A DNA stretch of 64,000 bases from JAKQIM01 sp964633225 (GCA_964633225.1 CAZWFQ010000003.1:1-64000); one strand, 5' to 3'; positions 7,739 through 17,096 are shown, counted from the first letter of the stretch. A program made the numbers and translations. Notes: generated from the sequence alone by a model not told the origin.

Positions 7739-8404
7739 TCAGCACCCGGGAATCAGCGATCCAAAGATACTGCACCACAGGTTCAGATAGTCGATAATTA
7801 CTAGCACGATTGCCAGTACAATGCCCACCAGTACCAGGCAACCGCAGCCAGCCGCCAACCAGGTACCCGTACCGCGTTTCTTGGCAGGCTGGGCAGCCGG
7901 GAAAGGAATCTCGGGGCCGGCTGGCACCTGCCCAGTATATGATGGCTGGGGTGAGGGCGGCACATACGCAGCGGCCGGCGGTTGGGAAGCATAAACAGGA
8001 GCGGGTGGGTTTTGCGAAGCATACTGCTGGGCAGGAGGCGCTGCCGGGGCAGGCGGGAAGAGCTCTTGCCCGCCAACTACCGTGGCATCGGGATCGTACT
8101 GGGCCGATTCGAAGGTCAGAACCACGTTCTCGCCGAAGTTGATCACTTCGCCAATCGAGAGCACATGCGGGCCCATCAGACGCTGACCGTTAACGAAAGA
8201 GCCGTTGGTCGAGCCCAGGTCTTCCAATACATACCGGCCCGCATCCAGAACCAGGCGAGCATGCCGGCGCGAAACTTCCGAATCATTGATCACAATCTCG
8301 TTTGTGATCTCACGCCCAACCACCATTTCGTTCCTATCCAGCTCAAAAACCTGGTTGGGGGTCGGCCCCTGCCGCATCACCAGGCGATATATTGGCGCAG
8401 TCAT
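7739..8404 (-). CDS. FHA-domain protein with C-terminal membrane anchor
   Basis: 221 residues. An N-terminal FHA domain (about 5-100) shows the phosphothreonine-binding residues: VVGRE (Gly-Arg), SRRHARL (Ser and His) and LGSTNGSFVNG. A Pro/Ala/Tyr-rich low-complexity linker (about 105-170) follows, then the basic KKRGTG and one C-terminal membrane helix. FHA domains bind phosphothreonine peptides, so a partner would be a Ser/Thr kinase such as the one at 18421-20217. Start ATG 8404 is chosen for the AGGAGG 6 bases upstream; the in-frame extension to 8437 lacks one. It follows the GTPase-like gene by 45 bases on the same strand and may be co-transcribed with it. Confidence 0.85.
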   Translation of the reverse strand: MTAPIYRLVMRQGPTPNQVFELDRNEMVVGREITNEIVINDSEVSRRHARLVLDAGRYVLEDLGSTNGSFVNGQRLMGPHVLSIGEVINFGENVVLTFESAQYDPDATVVGGQELFPPAPAAPPAQQYASQNPPAPVYASQPPAAAYVPPSPQPSYTGQVPAGPEIPFPAAQPAKKRGTGTWLAAGCGCLVLVGIVLAIVLVIIDYLNLWCSIFGSLIPGC

Positions 8405-8449
8405 CGTTGGCCTCCTATTCGATAATCCCGAACTCACATAGTCATAAGT

Positions 8450-9853
8450 TTACTGATTTTCTGCCAAAGTGTCAAACGAGTTGGCACAGTATTGGCAGAA
8501 GTTCGCATCCACAGCGTTAAGTTTTCCACACTGCGGGCAGGCTTTACTCTGGGGAGCTTGCTTGCGCCCCCAACCCCGGCGGGGCTTGGGGGTGGCGGAG
8601 GTTTTTGGCTGCGAGGCAGGTTTTTTGCTGAACCAACCACGTTTTTTCTCAGCCGCAGGCTCGGGCAGGGCTTCAGACCCAGCAGACTGGGTTTGCGGCG
8701 ATGCAACTGCCGTCACGATCACCGGCTGGGTATCTGCAATCGACAGCTCTGCCTCTGGCGCAGCAGGCTGAGCGGCTGGTGTTGGGGCTACTGCCGCCGG
8801 GAGTGTCTTGACATTGCCTGACGGCAGCGATTTGACCTTGCGGCTATCCAGGCGCGGCTGGCGGGGCGAACGCTTAAATGTCTTGCGAGCAAATTCCTTC
8901 CCGCGCGCAAAAGCCTGCAAATATAATCCGCGCAACTGCCCGGCAGAAAGATGCCGCCCGGTGAGGTACCACTGCAAAACCGCGTTGCCCACCACGTAAG
9001 TGCCGGCATAACTCACCGCCACCTTGGGCACAATGCCCCATACCGGGATCAGCCCGACCAACGAACGCGCCAACTGTCGCCAGATAAACCCACCCCCAAT
9101 CACGCTGCCAAATTCAGCCACATAATCTTGCCAGCGGGTCGAAAAACCCAGCAACAGCCCCAGGCGGTAAGCCAAGAAGGCCTGCGACTTGGTCAAGACG
9201 ATCATATCGGTTACATTCAAAGGCAGGTCCAGCACCGGCACGATCTCTGCTACCCCCGTGCTGACCGCATAAGCCGTGTTTGAGAAACAGGCATCGCCGA
9301 TCAAATCACGGGCAATGGGGATACGGAAGATCGGAAACTGCCTGCCGAGGGCCAGGTAGCGTTCAGCCGGCACAAGCTCCAACAGCGCCGGCACAAGCTC
9401 GCGCTTTAAGAAGTCCACATCAATGGCTGAGCCGTACAATACTTTGGCCGCCTGCCACCCCACCCACTGCCCCACCACCTGCCCATCCTGGAGCAAGTCA
9501 TACTTATTGAAGAACACCAGCACCTTTTTCCCCTTGTCGGTCCAGTCGCCAACCAGGGCCTGCTCACGATGGAATTCTGAGCGCGTGGCATCTACCACGA
9601 CAATGATCAAATCGGCAGCGCCAACTTTCTCTGCTTCTTCCGGCGAGACAATCGCCATGGGGGTGCGCGTTTGCACCCCCGCGCGGGCCGGGTCCATACG
9701 CATTTGATCCGCCAGGGTATGGCGTCCCGCACCGGGCTCACCCACCAACCCAATCTTCACTTCCACCAGTGCCGCATCGCGGATGGGGCGCAGGTCAACT
9801 TCACGGACATTTTGCCAAATTAAAGAGATATCTTTTAAGCCAGGCATACACAT
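8450..9853 (-). CDS. GTPase-like protein with DUF697-type region and C-terminal zinc ribbon
   Basis: 467 residues. Residues ~30-190 look like a TRAFAC GTPase: a P-loop-like GEPGAGRHT, DLIIVVVDAT and G4 FFNKYD. The P-loop is altered: the invariant Lys of GxxxxGK(S/T) is Arg and the next position is His. A DUF697/YcjF-like helical region follows (about 215-330, FGSVIGGGFIWRQLARSLVG and hydrophobic neighbours), then a long Pro/Ala/Lys linker and a zinc ribbon CPQCGKLN...FCQYC near the end. It may be membrane-associated and act with the adjacent FHA protein. Whether it hydrolyses GTP is uncertain. The start could be 9853 or the ATG at 9847. Confidence 0.7.
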   Translation of the reverse strand: MCMPGLKDISLIWQNVREVDLRPIRDAALVEVKIGLVGEPGAGRHTLADQMRMDPARAGVQTRTPMAIVSPEEAEKVGAADLIIVVVDATRSEFHREQALVGDWTDKGKKVLVFFNKYDLLQDGQVVGQWVGWQAAKVLYGSAIDVDFLKRELVPALLELVPAERYLALGRQFPIFRIPIARDLIGDACFSNTAYAVSTGVAEIVPVLDLPLNVTDMIVLTKSQAFLAYRLGLLLGFSTRWQDYVAEFGSVIGGGFIWRQLARSLVGLIPVWGIVPKVAVSYAGTYVVGNAVLQWYLTGRHLSAGQLRGLYLQAFARGKEFARKTFKRSPRQPRLDSRKVKSLPSGNVKTLPAAVAPTPAAQPAAPEAELSIADTQPVIVTAVASPQTQSAGSEALPEPAAEKKRGWFSKKPASQPKTSATPKPRRGWGRKQAPQSKACPQCGKLNAVDANFCQYCANSFDTLAENQ

Positions 9854-10049
9854 TTATCCAGGTTAAGATTCATACAGCCGCTCCCAACAGTTTGATTATA
9901 CCGCTTGCCATCCCTTTCCAGGAACATTTCGCGGGGTTTCTTCGTCTGGTGAAGTATGGGTTATCGCGCCGAGAGACCTCTGACCCGCATTGTGCGAAAA
10001 TCTGGTAGAATGCCCACGTGAATATATCACAAAAGGAGAAATACAAGCT

Positions 10050-12341
10050 ATGAATCAATTCCCCACGAAATTTCGCTGGCCGCTCAGCCTTTTAGCGGTC
10101 ATGATCCTGCTCAGCCTGGTCAGCTCGACCGTCCTGGGCGCACCTGCATCATCCACAGATGCACTCTCTCCTCTGGCCTGGAATCGCCAAACCGTGGATG
10201 CCCCGCGTCTCTTCAACAACATGAGCGACCGCAGTCTGCGCCTGGATTCAAGCGGGCTGCCCCACGTGGTTTTTGGCGGAGATCATTTGTATTACGCCGT
10301 CTATAACGGCGCGGCGTGGACAATAGAGACCGTGGATGCAGAAAATGGGGTGGGTGTCTTTGCCTCCCTCTGCCTCGACAGCAGCAACCACCCGCATATC
10401 AGCTACTACGACGCCACCAACGGCGCCCTCAAGTACGCCCGCAACCTGGGCTCAGGTTGGGAGATCGTTGTCCTCGACCAGACCAGCACCACCCACCTCA
10501 CATCATCCGATGATCCCGAAGCCGTTGCGGGGCGTATCGCTCCGGGGCGGTATGTGGACAGCCGGGATGGCTGGTCACTGCCTCTCCAGCTCCCCGACCT
10601 ATCATCCAGTGCCATCGAGTTCACCCCTGTACCCGAGTTGGAGGGCGTGGGCCTTTACAGCTCCATCGCCATTGACCCGGCTGGCAGCGTCCACATCAGC
10701 TATTTTGACGCAATCAACGGCAACCTCAAGGTTGCCCGCCAGATATTGGGCGATTGGCAGATCCAGGCGATCGATTCGGGCGGGGTTGTGGGCATGTACA
10801 CATCTATTGCGATGTCTGGCCCCGGAACCGCCCATATCAGCTACTATGACGCCACCAACAAAAACCTGCGCTATGCCATCTGGGACGGATTGAAATGGAT
10901 CATTCAGACCATCGATAGCAACGGCAGCGTAGGACTGTACACATCCATTGCCTTGGGCAATCAAGCTCGCCCTTCCATCAGCTATTACGACGAAACCACA
11001 GAACACCTGCGCTATGCCAGGTTCGACGGTACGAATTGGCAAGCCCAAACGGTGGACACAGATTCAGAAGTTGGCCTGTACACGTCCCTGGCGTTCAACA
11101 GTACGTACCAACCCAGCATCAGCTACTTTGATGCCGAAGAAGGCAACCTCAAGTATGCCGTCCTGGATGGGTCAGCTTGGCGCATTGAAACCGTAGACAG
11201 CGATGGCATGATAGGCTGGTACACATCCTTAGCCATCGACAGTGCCGGCATTCCACGCATCACCTACTTCGATGCCGGCGAAGGCCTGTTCCAATATACC
11301 GTTCGCAGCGGAGCCGCCTGGATCACCAGCGAGATCAGCCAGTCTGCCGATGTGGGCCAATTCACATCCATGGTAATCAACAATGCCGGTTACCCGCACC
11401 TTGCCTACTTTGACGACACCCACGACGACCTGCTGTACGCCTACTGGAGCGGCACCGGTTGGGTCAAGCAAAAAGTGGACTGGGTCGGCGACGTAGGCTT
11501 AAATCCATCCCTTGCGCTTGATTCTAATGGCAATCCCCACACCAGCTACTACGACTTAACCAACCGCAACCTGAGGTACGCCTATTGGAATGGCAGCACC
11601 TGGATTGCTGGCACGCTGGACGCTACCACCCAGGTGGGTCTGTACTCTTCCATCGCCATTGGCACCGATGGATACATCTACATTGCCTATACAGATGACA
11701 AGAACGGCGACCTGAAGCTGGCTTACTGGAACGGCAATGGCTGGACAACCATGTACGTCGATGCTTCCACCGATTTTGTAGGCCTTTGGCCATCCCTGGA
11801 CCTGGATAGCAACAACAAGCCGCATGTCAGCTACTACAACCAGACGCAGAAATCCCTACAGTATGCGGCCTGGGAGGGGTCTAGCTTCAGGATTCGTGAT
11901 GCCGACCCGACCGGCGAGGTGGGCATGTACTCCTCATTGAAGCTCGACGCGAACAATCTGCCATACATCGCTTACTTCAGCGATTATGAAGACGCCCTCA
12001 AGGTTGCCTACTGGAACGGGACATTCTGGTCGCGTGAGCTGGTGGACCGCACCAGCATCACGGGGCTTTTCCCATCCTTGATGCTGGATGGCGCCGGCAA
12101 CCCACACATCGCATATTTTGACTTCACCCACAATGACCTGCGCTATGCCAACTGGAATGGGAAGTGGTATTTCAGCACGGTAGATACCCCTGGCGATGTA
12201 GGTTGGTATCCATCCCTGGGATTACTGCCCAGCGGCGGCATTGCCATCAGCTATTACGACGCCACCAATGGAGACCTGAAATACGCTTCTTCCTTCCCGG
12301 CGCTCCGCAATTACATCCCTATCATATTTGGCGAAAAATAA
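10050..12341 (+). CDS. Secreted 14-repeat propeller-like protein
   Basis: 763 residues from ATG 10050 (SD AAAAGGAG upstream; an earlier ATG at 9990 lacks one and would precede the signal peptide). A Sec signal peptide (about 1-33, cleaved after VLGA) is followed by 14 repeats of about 48 residues. Each has a G-x-(Y/F/W)-x-SLALD turn, a PHISYYD-x5-L-x-YA strand and a W-x-G-x-x-W-x5-VD link. Repeats 2 and 3 are separated by a non-repeat insert of about 45 residues (nt about 10480-10640). The C-terminus is YIPIIFGEK. Repeats of this type suggest a beta-propeller at the cell surface; the ligand is unknown. No enzyme motif is visible. Confidence 0.8.
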   Translation: MNQFPTKFRWPLSLLAVMILLSLVSSTVLGAPASSTDALSPLAWNRQTVDAPRLFNNMSDRSLRLDSSGLPHVVFGGDHLYYAVYNGAAWTIETVDAENGVGVFASLCLDSSNHPHISYYDATNGALKYARNLGSGWEIVVLDQTSTTHLTSSDDPEAVAGRIAPGRYVDSRDGWSLPLQLPDLSSSAIEFTPVPELEGVGLYSSIAIDPAGSVHISYFDAINGNLKVARQILGDWQIQAIDSGGVVGMYTSIAMSGPGTAHISYYDATNKNLRYAIWDGLKWIIQTIDSNGSVGLYTSIALGNQARPSISYYDETTEHLRYARFDGTNWQAQTVDTDSEVGLYTSLAFNSTYQPSISYFDAEEGNLKYAVLDGSAWRIETVDSDGMIGWYTSLAIDSAGIPRITYFDAGEGLFQYTVRSGAAWITSEISQSADVGQFTSMVINNAGYPHLAYFDDTHDDLLYAYWSGTGWVKQKVDWVGDVGLNPSLALDSNGNPHTSYYDLTNRNLRYAYWNGSTWIAGTLDATTQVGLYSSIAIGTDGYIYIAYTDDKNGDLKLAYWNGNGWTTMYVDASTDFVGLWPSLDLDSNNKPHVSYYNQTQKSLQYAAWEGSSFRIRDADPTGEVGMYSSLKLDANNLPYIAYFSDYEDALKVAYWNGTFWSRELVDRTSITGLFPSLMLDGAGNPHIAYFDFTHNDLRYANWNGKWYFSTVDTPGDVGWYPSLGLLPSGGIAISYYDATNGDLKYASSFPALRNYIPIIFGEK

Positions 12342-12353
12342 AAGGAGATTGTC

Positions 12354-12857
12354 TTGAACCAATCTAATGCCCCACTGACCGTTGTTGACGACGTGGTTGT
12401 CTCGCTCGATTACACCCTGACCGTTGAAAATGAGGTCGTTGATACATCCGAAGGATCTGAGCCGATCGAATTCATCCAGGGCCACGGGCACATCATCCCC
12501 GGCCTGGAACATGAGTTGTACGGCCTGTCCATCGGCAGCACCAAAGCCGTCAGCATTCAACCGGCAGATGCCTACGGTCTGCGGGATCCAGAAGCCTTCA
12601 TGGACGTACCGCGCGGCGAATTCCCACCGCATATTCCTCTGGAATTGGGTACCATGCTGCAAATGAAAGATCAAGAAGGGCATCCCATGCAGGCTCACAT
12701 CAGCCAGGTAGACGAGAACACCATCCGGCTGGATTTCAACCATCCCCTGGCTGGCAAAGAGCTGCACTTCGCCGTCAAAGTAGTTGGGCTGCGCTCGGCC
12801 ACAGCCGAAGAGATGGAACACGATCACGTTCACGGTGACGAACACCATCACCATTAA
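12354..12857 (+). CDS. slyD: SlyD-like FKBP-type peptidyl-prolyl isomerase
   Basis: 167 residues. FKBP core with the YTLTVENEVVD start, GHGHIIPGLEHELYGLSIG, an inserted IF domain (about 75-120, PADAYGLRDPEAFMDVPR) and a histidine-rich end (HDHVHGDEHHHH), as in SlyD metal-binding tails. It catalyses proline isomerisation, acts as a cytoplasmic folding helper, and may deliver nickel or buffer other metals. The start is TTG at 12354 with AAAGGAG 6 bases upstream. It lies 12 bases after the propeller-like gene, so the two are probably one transcript, closed by the terminator at 12887. Confidence 0.9.
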   Translation: MNQSNAPLTVVDDVVVSLDYTLTVENEVVDTSEGSEPIEFIQGHGHIIPGLEHELYGLSIGSTKAVSIQPADAYGLRDPEAFMDVPRGEFPPHIPLELGTMLQMKDQEGHPMQAHISQVDENTIRLDFNHPLAGKELHFAVKVVGLRSATAEEMEHDHVHGDEHHHH

Positions 12858-12886
12858 TTTCGAGCAGTGCTCGAAACGAAACCCCC

Positions 12887-12926
12887 ATCATCCAGGGCAG
12901 CGTTTGACGCTGCCCTGGATGATTTT
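12887..12926 (+). terminator. Terminator after slyD
   Basis: A 17-bp perfect GC-rich stem (12887-12903 with 12907-12923), loop TTG, followed by TTT. Confidence 0.85.
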
Positions 12927-12947
12927 AACTGGACAAAATTAAAGCGC

Positions 12948-13000
12948 ATATTGAATATATTAAATTCACTATTGACATATTCAATATATATCTTTATAAT
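12948..13000 (+). promoter_or_regulatory. Consensus promoter flanked by paired palindromes
   Basis: TTGACA (12972-12977), a 17-base spacer and TATAAT (12995-13000) form a near-ideal promoter. Two copies of ATATT-S-AATAT, each itself palindromic and together an inverted pair, lie at 12948-12958 (upstream of the -35) and 12977-12987 (in the spacer). This looks like an operator for a dimeric regulator; which one is unknown. Confidence 0.65.
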
Positions 13001-13062
13001 TATAAAAGATTAACCAATAAACAAAAATATTTTGCAGGCCCGTCACTTGCCAGGAGGCTAAT

Positions 13063-13476
13063 ATGTTAGGATCAATGGATGAACGTCTAAGCATTTTAAA
13101 GATGGTCGAAGAAAACAAAATCAGCGCCGAGCAGGGTGCGCAGTTGCTGAATGCCCTGGGTCAGCCAACCCCCACTGGCCCCGCCCCCACCATAAACAGC
13201 GCCCCGGCTGCTGCGCCCGCGCCCGAAAGCCCGGTCGGCAAAGGCCACTGGTTCCGTGTTCTAGTAACCGACACCAACAGCGGCAAGAACAAGGTCAGCG
13301 TTCGCCTGCCCATGCGCATGGTGCAGTGGGGCTTAAAGGTCGGCGCCCGCTATACCGATGAACTGGAAGGCCTGGATTTCAACGAATTGGCCCAGGTGAT
13401 GGAAGATGGCGGCGGTCCGCTGGTGGATGTGATCGACGAAGAAGACGGCGAACACGTTCAGGTTTTTGTCGAATAA
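13063..13476 (+). CDS. Small protein with SHOCT-like N-terminal helix pair
   Basis: 137 residues. The start MDERLSILKMVEENKISAEQ is the SHOCT-like/YvlB-N-type motif: a short two-helix domain that often begins bacterial stress-linked proteins. A Pro/Ala-rich linker (about 35-60) and a C-terminal region of about 75 residues (WFRVLVTDTNSGKNKVSVRL...) follow, the latter of a type usually seen with DUF4097-like proteins. No catalytic residues are seen and the function is unknown. CAGGAGG lies 5 bases before the ATG. It is a single-gene unit with its own strong promoter and terminator. Confidence 0.7.
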   Translation: MLGSMDERLSILKMVEENKISAEQGAQLLNALGQPTPTGPAPTINSAPAAAPAPESPVGKGHWFRVLVTDTNSGKNKVSVRLPMRMVQWGLKVGARYTDELEGLDFNELAQVMEDGGGPLVDVIDEEDGEHVQVFVE

Positions 13477-13503
13477 GCATCAACCGCGCCGAACACATCC
13501 GAT

Positions 13504-13544
13504 AAAGCATGAGGCGGTGGCAATCCACCGCCTCATGCTTTTAT
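13504..13544. terminator. Terminator shared with clpB
   Basis: A 17-bp perfect stem (13504-13520 with 13525-13541), loop CAAT. A and T tracts flank it on both strands. Its last base is part of the clpB stop codon (13541-13543), so it serves both convergent genes. Confidence 0.85.
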
Positions 13545-16108
13545 ACAGAGAAGGATAGTCCTTCTGACCCACGGTCCACCCTGATCACCCCACCCGGCGG
13601 GAACTCACCCGAAAGCAGCTTCAAAGCCAGCGGGTCTTGCAACTCACGCTGGATGGTGCGCTTGAGGGGGCGAGCGCCAAAATCGGGGTCATAACCGATC
13701 CCGGCCAGGTACTCGCGTGCCTCGGGGCTCACATCCAAACTGTAGCCGCGCCCTTCTAAGAGTGCGGTAACGCGCAGCATTTGGATTTCCACGATCTGCG
13801 CCAGATCCTGGCGGCTGAGAGAGCGAAAGACCACGATCTCGTCAATCCGGTTCAAGAATTCAGGCCGGAAATGCCCCTGCAAAACCCTGGTGATGGTATC
13901 CCGCTCCACCGGCTTGCCCTCCGTACCCATCCAGAGCTCGTTCCCCAGGTTGCTGGTCATGATGATGAGCGTATTGCGGAAATCTACCAGCCGCCCATGT
14001 CCATCGGTTAGCCGGCCGTCATCCAACATCTGCAAGAGCACATTAAAGACTTCGGGATGGGCCTTCTCGATCTCATCAAACAGCACCACACTGTAAGGGC
14101 GGCGGCGCACAGACTCGGTCAACTGGCCGCCCTCATCGTAGCCCACGTACCCAGGCGGGGCGCCCACTAACCGAGAGACGGTATGCTTCTCTTGATATTC
14201 GCTCATGTCAATGCGGATCATGGCGCGTTCGTCGTCAAACAAGAACTGCGCCAGGGCGCGTGCCAACTCAGTCTTCCCAACACCAGTGGGGCCGAGAAAG
14301 ATGAACGAACCCATTGGCCGGTTGGGGTCCTGTAAGCCAGCACGTGCCCGCCGGATGGCGTTTGAAACCACCCGCAGGGCTTCGTCCTGGCCCACCACCC
14401 GTTGACGCAAGCGTTCTTCAGCATGGATCAACTTCTGGGTCTCGCCTTCCAGCAACCGCGAGACCGGAATACCCGTCCAACGCGAGACCAATCCGGCGAT
14501 CTCATCTGCGTCCACTTCTTCCCTTAAAAGTGCACCTTCTGCCTGCACGGCTTTCAGGCGGCTTTCATTATCTACCAGTTTCTGTTCCAACTCACGCAGC
14601 ACGCCATAACGCAGCCGGCCAGCCGCTTCATAATCATTTTGACGTTCGGCGCGTTCAAGCTGCAGGCGGGTCTGCTCGATCTCTTCTTTGACCGTTTGCA
14701 ATGCGGCAATGGCTTGTTTCTCGTTCTGCCAACGCGCTTGCAGTTCATTCGAACGTTCTTTTAGATCGGCCAACTCCTTTTCTAACTTCTCCAGGCGTTC
14801 TTTCGAAGCCTTGTCCTTCTCCTTCTTCAACGCCTGGCGCTCGATCTCAAGCTGCATCACACCCCGGTCAACCTCATCCAGGGCTTGCGGCTTAGAATCG
14901 ATCTCTGTTCGCAAGCGGGCAGCAGATTCGTCAATCAGATCGATGGCTTTATCCGGCAGATGCCGGTCGGCAATGTAGCGGTGCGAGAGGGTGGCAGCTG
15001 CAATCACAGCAGGATCGGTGATGCGCACGCCGTGGTGCACCTCGTAACGCTCCTTGAGACCGCGCAAGATGCTGATGGTATCCTCTACCGAGGGCTCTTC
15101 TGCCAGCACCGGCTGGAAACGCCGTTCAAGGGCAGGATCTTTCTCCACATGCTTGCGGTATTCATCCAAAGTCGTCGCGCCGATCATGTGCAGTTCGCCA
15201 CGCGCCAGCATGGGCTTGAGCATGTTACCCGCATCCATGGCGCCTTCGGCCGCACCCGCCCCCACCACTGTGTGCATCTCATCCACAAAGACGATCACCG
15301 AGCCTGCGGCGTCAGTCACTTCTTTCAATGTGGCCTTTAGGCGCTCTTCGAACTCGCCGCGGTACTTGGCCCCCGCCACCATGGCGCCAAAATCAAGCTG
15401 CATCAAACGTTTATGCTTCAGGCCTTCCGGCACATCGCCATTGACAATGCGCTGGGCCAACCCCTCCACAATGGCCGTTTTGCCCACGCCAGGATCGCCG
15501 ATCAACGCAGGGTTGTTTTTGGTGCGCCGCGACAAGATCTGCACCACGCGGCGGATCTCTTCATCACGCCCGATGACCGGGTCCAGTTTGCCCTGGCGAG
15601 CCAGGGCAGTCAAATCGCGCCCATATTTTTCGAGCGCCTGGTAAGTGTCTTCAGGCGTCTGGCTGGTGACACGCTGTGAACCGCGCACAGCCGCCAGGGC
15701 TTTCAGAACCGCATCCTTGGTCAGCCCGTACTGCTCCAGGCGCTTGCCCTCAACCGACTCTGTCAACCCAAGCAAGATATGCTCAGTAGACGTGTAATCG
15801 TCCTTCATGCCCTTAGCATAACGTTCAGCCGCTTCCAACACCTGGGCTGCCGGCCGGGCAAGGCCCACCTCGCCGCTATCACCGTACACCTTGGGGCGTT
15901 TCTCTAATTCTCGAGACAATTCATCGCGCAAGGCCAATACGCTGCCTGCCACCTTGGTTACAATGGCAGGCACCACACCTTCTTCCTGGCGCAGCAAAGC
16001 CAACAAAATATGCGCCGGCTCGATGCTCTGGTGGCGCAGCTCGTGGGCCAGGTTTTGGGCCGCCAGCAAGGCTTCTTGTGATTTTTGGGTATATTTATTC
16101 AGATCCAT
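13541..16108 (-). CDS. clpB: ATP-dependent disaggregase ClpB
   Basis: 855 residues, the full ClpB length. Order: ClpN repeat domain (about 1-145); AAA-1 with Walker [11 protein letters not shown] and Walker [11 protein letters not shown]; the long coiled-coil middle domain (about 405-530) specific to ClpB; AAA-2 with [10 protein letters not shown] and [10 protein letters not shown]; and a C-terminal D2-small domain. With DnaK it threads aggregated protein through the hexamer pore after heat shock. ATG 16108 fits the SD GGGAG better (6-base gap) than the adjacent ATG at 16111. It is divergent from two hsp20 genes. No CIRCE or HAIR element is seen. Confidence 0.97.
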   Translation of the reverse strand: MDLNKYTQKSQEALLAAQNLAHELRHQSIEPAHILLALLRQEEGVVPAIVTKVAGSVLALRDELSRELEKRPKVYGDSGEVGLARPAAQVLEAAERYAKGMKDDYTSTEHILLGLTESVEGKRLEQYGLTKDAVLKALAAVRGSQRVTSQTPEDTYQALEKYGRDLTALARQGKLDPVIGRDEEIRRVVQILSRRTKNNPALIGDPGVGKTAIVEGLAQRIVNGDVPEGLKHKRLMQLDFGAMVAGAKYRGEFEERLKATLKEVTDAAGSVIVFVDEMHTVVGAGAAEGAMDAGNMLKPMLARGELHMIGATTLDEYRKHVEKDPALERRFQPVLAEEPSVEDTISILRGLKERYEVHHGVRITDPAVIAAATLSHRYIADRHLPDKAIDLIDESAARLRTEIDSKPQALDEVDRGVMQLEIERQALKKEKDKASKERLEKLEKELADLKERSNELQARWQNEKQAIAALQTVKEEIEQTRLQLERAERQNDYEAAGRLRYGVLRELEQKLVDNESRLKAVQAEGALLREEVDADEIAGLVSRWTGIPVSRLLEGETQKLIHAEERLRQRVVGQDEALRVVSNAIRRARAGLQDPNRPMGSFIFLGPTGVGKTELARALAQFLFDDERAMIRIDMSEYQEKHTVSRLVGAPPGYVGYDEGGQLTESVRRRPYSVVLFDEIEKAHPEVFNVLLQMLDDGRLTDGHGRLVDFRNTLIIMTSNLGNELWMGTEGKPVERDTITRVLQGHFRPEFLNRIDEIVVFRSLSRQDLAQIVEIQMLRVTALLEGRGYSLDVSPEAREYLAGIGYDPDFGARPLKRTIQRELQDPLALKLLSGEFPPGGVIRVDRGSEGLSFSV

Positions 16109-16125
16109 CATGTACTCCCTTGAAT

Positions 16126-16154
16126 TTAGCCTGTAACAGGGATGAACAGGCTAA
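16126..16154 (-). promoter_or_regulatory. Inverted repeat in the clpB leader
   Basis: Perfect 9-bp arms TTAGCCTGT (16126-16134) and ACAGGCTAA (16146-16154) with an 11-base loop. On the minus strand it ends about 6 bases before the clpB SD. It could be a repressor site or a leader hairpin that affects translation. It does not match CIRCE. Confidence 0.45.
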
Positions 16155-16180
16155 GCAAGCTTACTTTTTCGTTAATGTTA

Positions 16181-16248
16181 CCCACCGATTTACGCAGATT
16201 TGAAGCCATTTCTTCTGCTTTTTCTGCGCTAATCTGCGCTTTGTGCGG
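16181..16248. repeat. Possible dispersed intergenic repeat (CGCAGATT type)
   Basis: CGCAGATT (16193-16200) and its complement AATCTGCG (16231-16238), plus a direct TCTGCGCT pair (16223-16230 and 16233-16240). Similar 'cgcagatt' intergenic elements occur in many environmental genomes (from memory). The rest of this 443-base gap, 16249-16463, is AT-rich and holds only weak promoter-like hexamers and a GTAAGAG/CTCTTAC pair (16364-16370, 16393-16399). Confidence 0.3.
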
Positions 16249-16463
16249 AAGAATCAGGCTTTGGTCAAAAATTACGAAGATATTGATAGTATATAACGCA
16301 AATATTTAAAGAATATTAGCATGGTGTATGCGCTTTATCAGAGTGATCGCCCGCCACAGCGAAGTAAGAGCAGGATCTTATCCAGTCCAAAACTCTTACA
16401 CACCTCCGACATGGTGCATATATTCTTCTAACACTCAGGGGCTAAAATATGGGTCGTAAGCTG

Positions 16464-16511
16464 CAGGAACAACCTGCTTCAGGAACAACCTGCTTCAGGA
16501 ACAACCTGCAC
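16464..16511 (+). repeat. Three tandem 16-bp repeats upstream of hsp20
   Basis: CAGGAACAACCTGCTT occurs three times head to tail (16464, 16480, 16496; the third ends in AC). Each unit contains CAGG...CCTG dyad symmetry. The array lies 44-91 bases before the first hsp20 start codon, so it is in the promoter or leader region. Confidence 0.7.
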
Positions 16512-16554
16512 AAAAATATCAATCTCAGTTCACCATACTGTAAAGGAGGTAGCT

Positions 16555-17022
16555 ATGTTAAACCGTTATGACCCATTCCAGGAAATGATGACCCTACGCC
16601 GGGCTGTGGACCGCCTGTTCGACAGCACCACCAATTCCGAGTCTGGCTGGCAAGCCGCCAACACCTGGGGCCTGGCCCTGGATGTGATCGAAAACCAGGA
16701 TGCATTCGTGGTCAAGGCCTCCATCCCAGGCATTAACCCCGATGATCTCGAGATCACATACAACAATGATACGCTGACCATTAAGGGTGAAATCCAGGCC
16801 GACGAGGCCGTCGAAGACGCGGCCTACCACCTGCGAGAACGCCGCTACGGCACCTTCTCTCGCAGCCTGATCCTACCCTACAAGGTCAATGCAGATGCCA
16901 TTGATGCCGCATACAATGCCGGGGTGCTGACGCTGACCCTGCCGAAGGCCGAGGAAGTCAAGCCCAAGCGCATCGCCATCAAAGCCGGCAACCCTGTGAT
17001 GATCGATAGCAAATCGAAGTAA
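16555..17022 (+). CDS. Small heat shock protein, Hsp20/alpha-crystallin
   Basis: 155 residues. The N-terminal arm MLNRYDPFQEMMTLRRAVDR is followed by the alpha-crystallin domain (about 45-140, with VKASIPGINPDDLEI and the conserved Ala-x-x-x-x-Gly-Val-Leu as AAYNAGVLTLTLPK) and a C-terminal I-x-I motif as RIAI. It binds unfolding proteins without ATP in large oligomers and hands them to DnaK/ClpB, whose clpB gene is divergent next door. SD AAAGGAGG is 5 bases upstream. Confidence 0.95.
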   Translation: MLNRYDPFQEMMTLRRAVDRLFDSTTNSESGWQAANTWGLALDVIENQDAFVVKASIPGINPDDLEITYNNDTLTIKGEIQADEAVEDAAYHLRERRYGTFSRSLILPYKVNADAIDAAYNAGVLTLTLPKAEEVKPKRIAIKAGNPVMIDSKSK

Positions 17023-17096
17023 CCCGCTGGGATAGCAGGCGCTTGGCAGCGCAAAAGGCCGCCAGGCGCCTGTCCCATTTCTTCTGGAGGTAAATT

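Noticed and set aside
16464..16511. CRISPR-like short repeats
   Set aside because: The units are directly adjacent with no spacers, and there are no cas genes; the same holds for 21125-21208.
16112..16554. CIRCE (HrcA) or HAIR (HspR) element
   Set aside because: The closest match, TTAGCA...GAGTG near 16317-16354, has the wrong spacing and half-site sequence.
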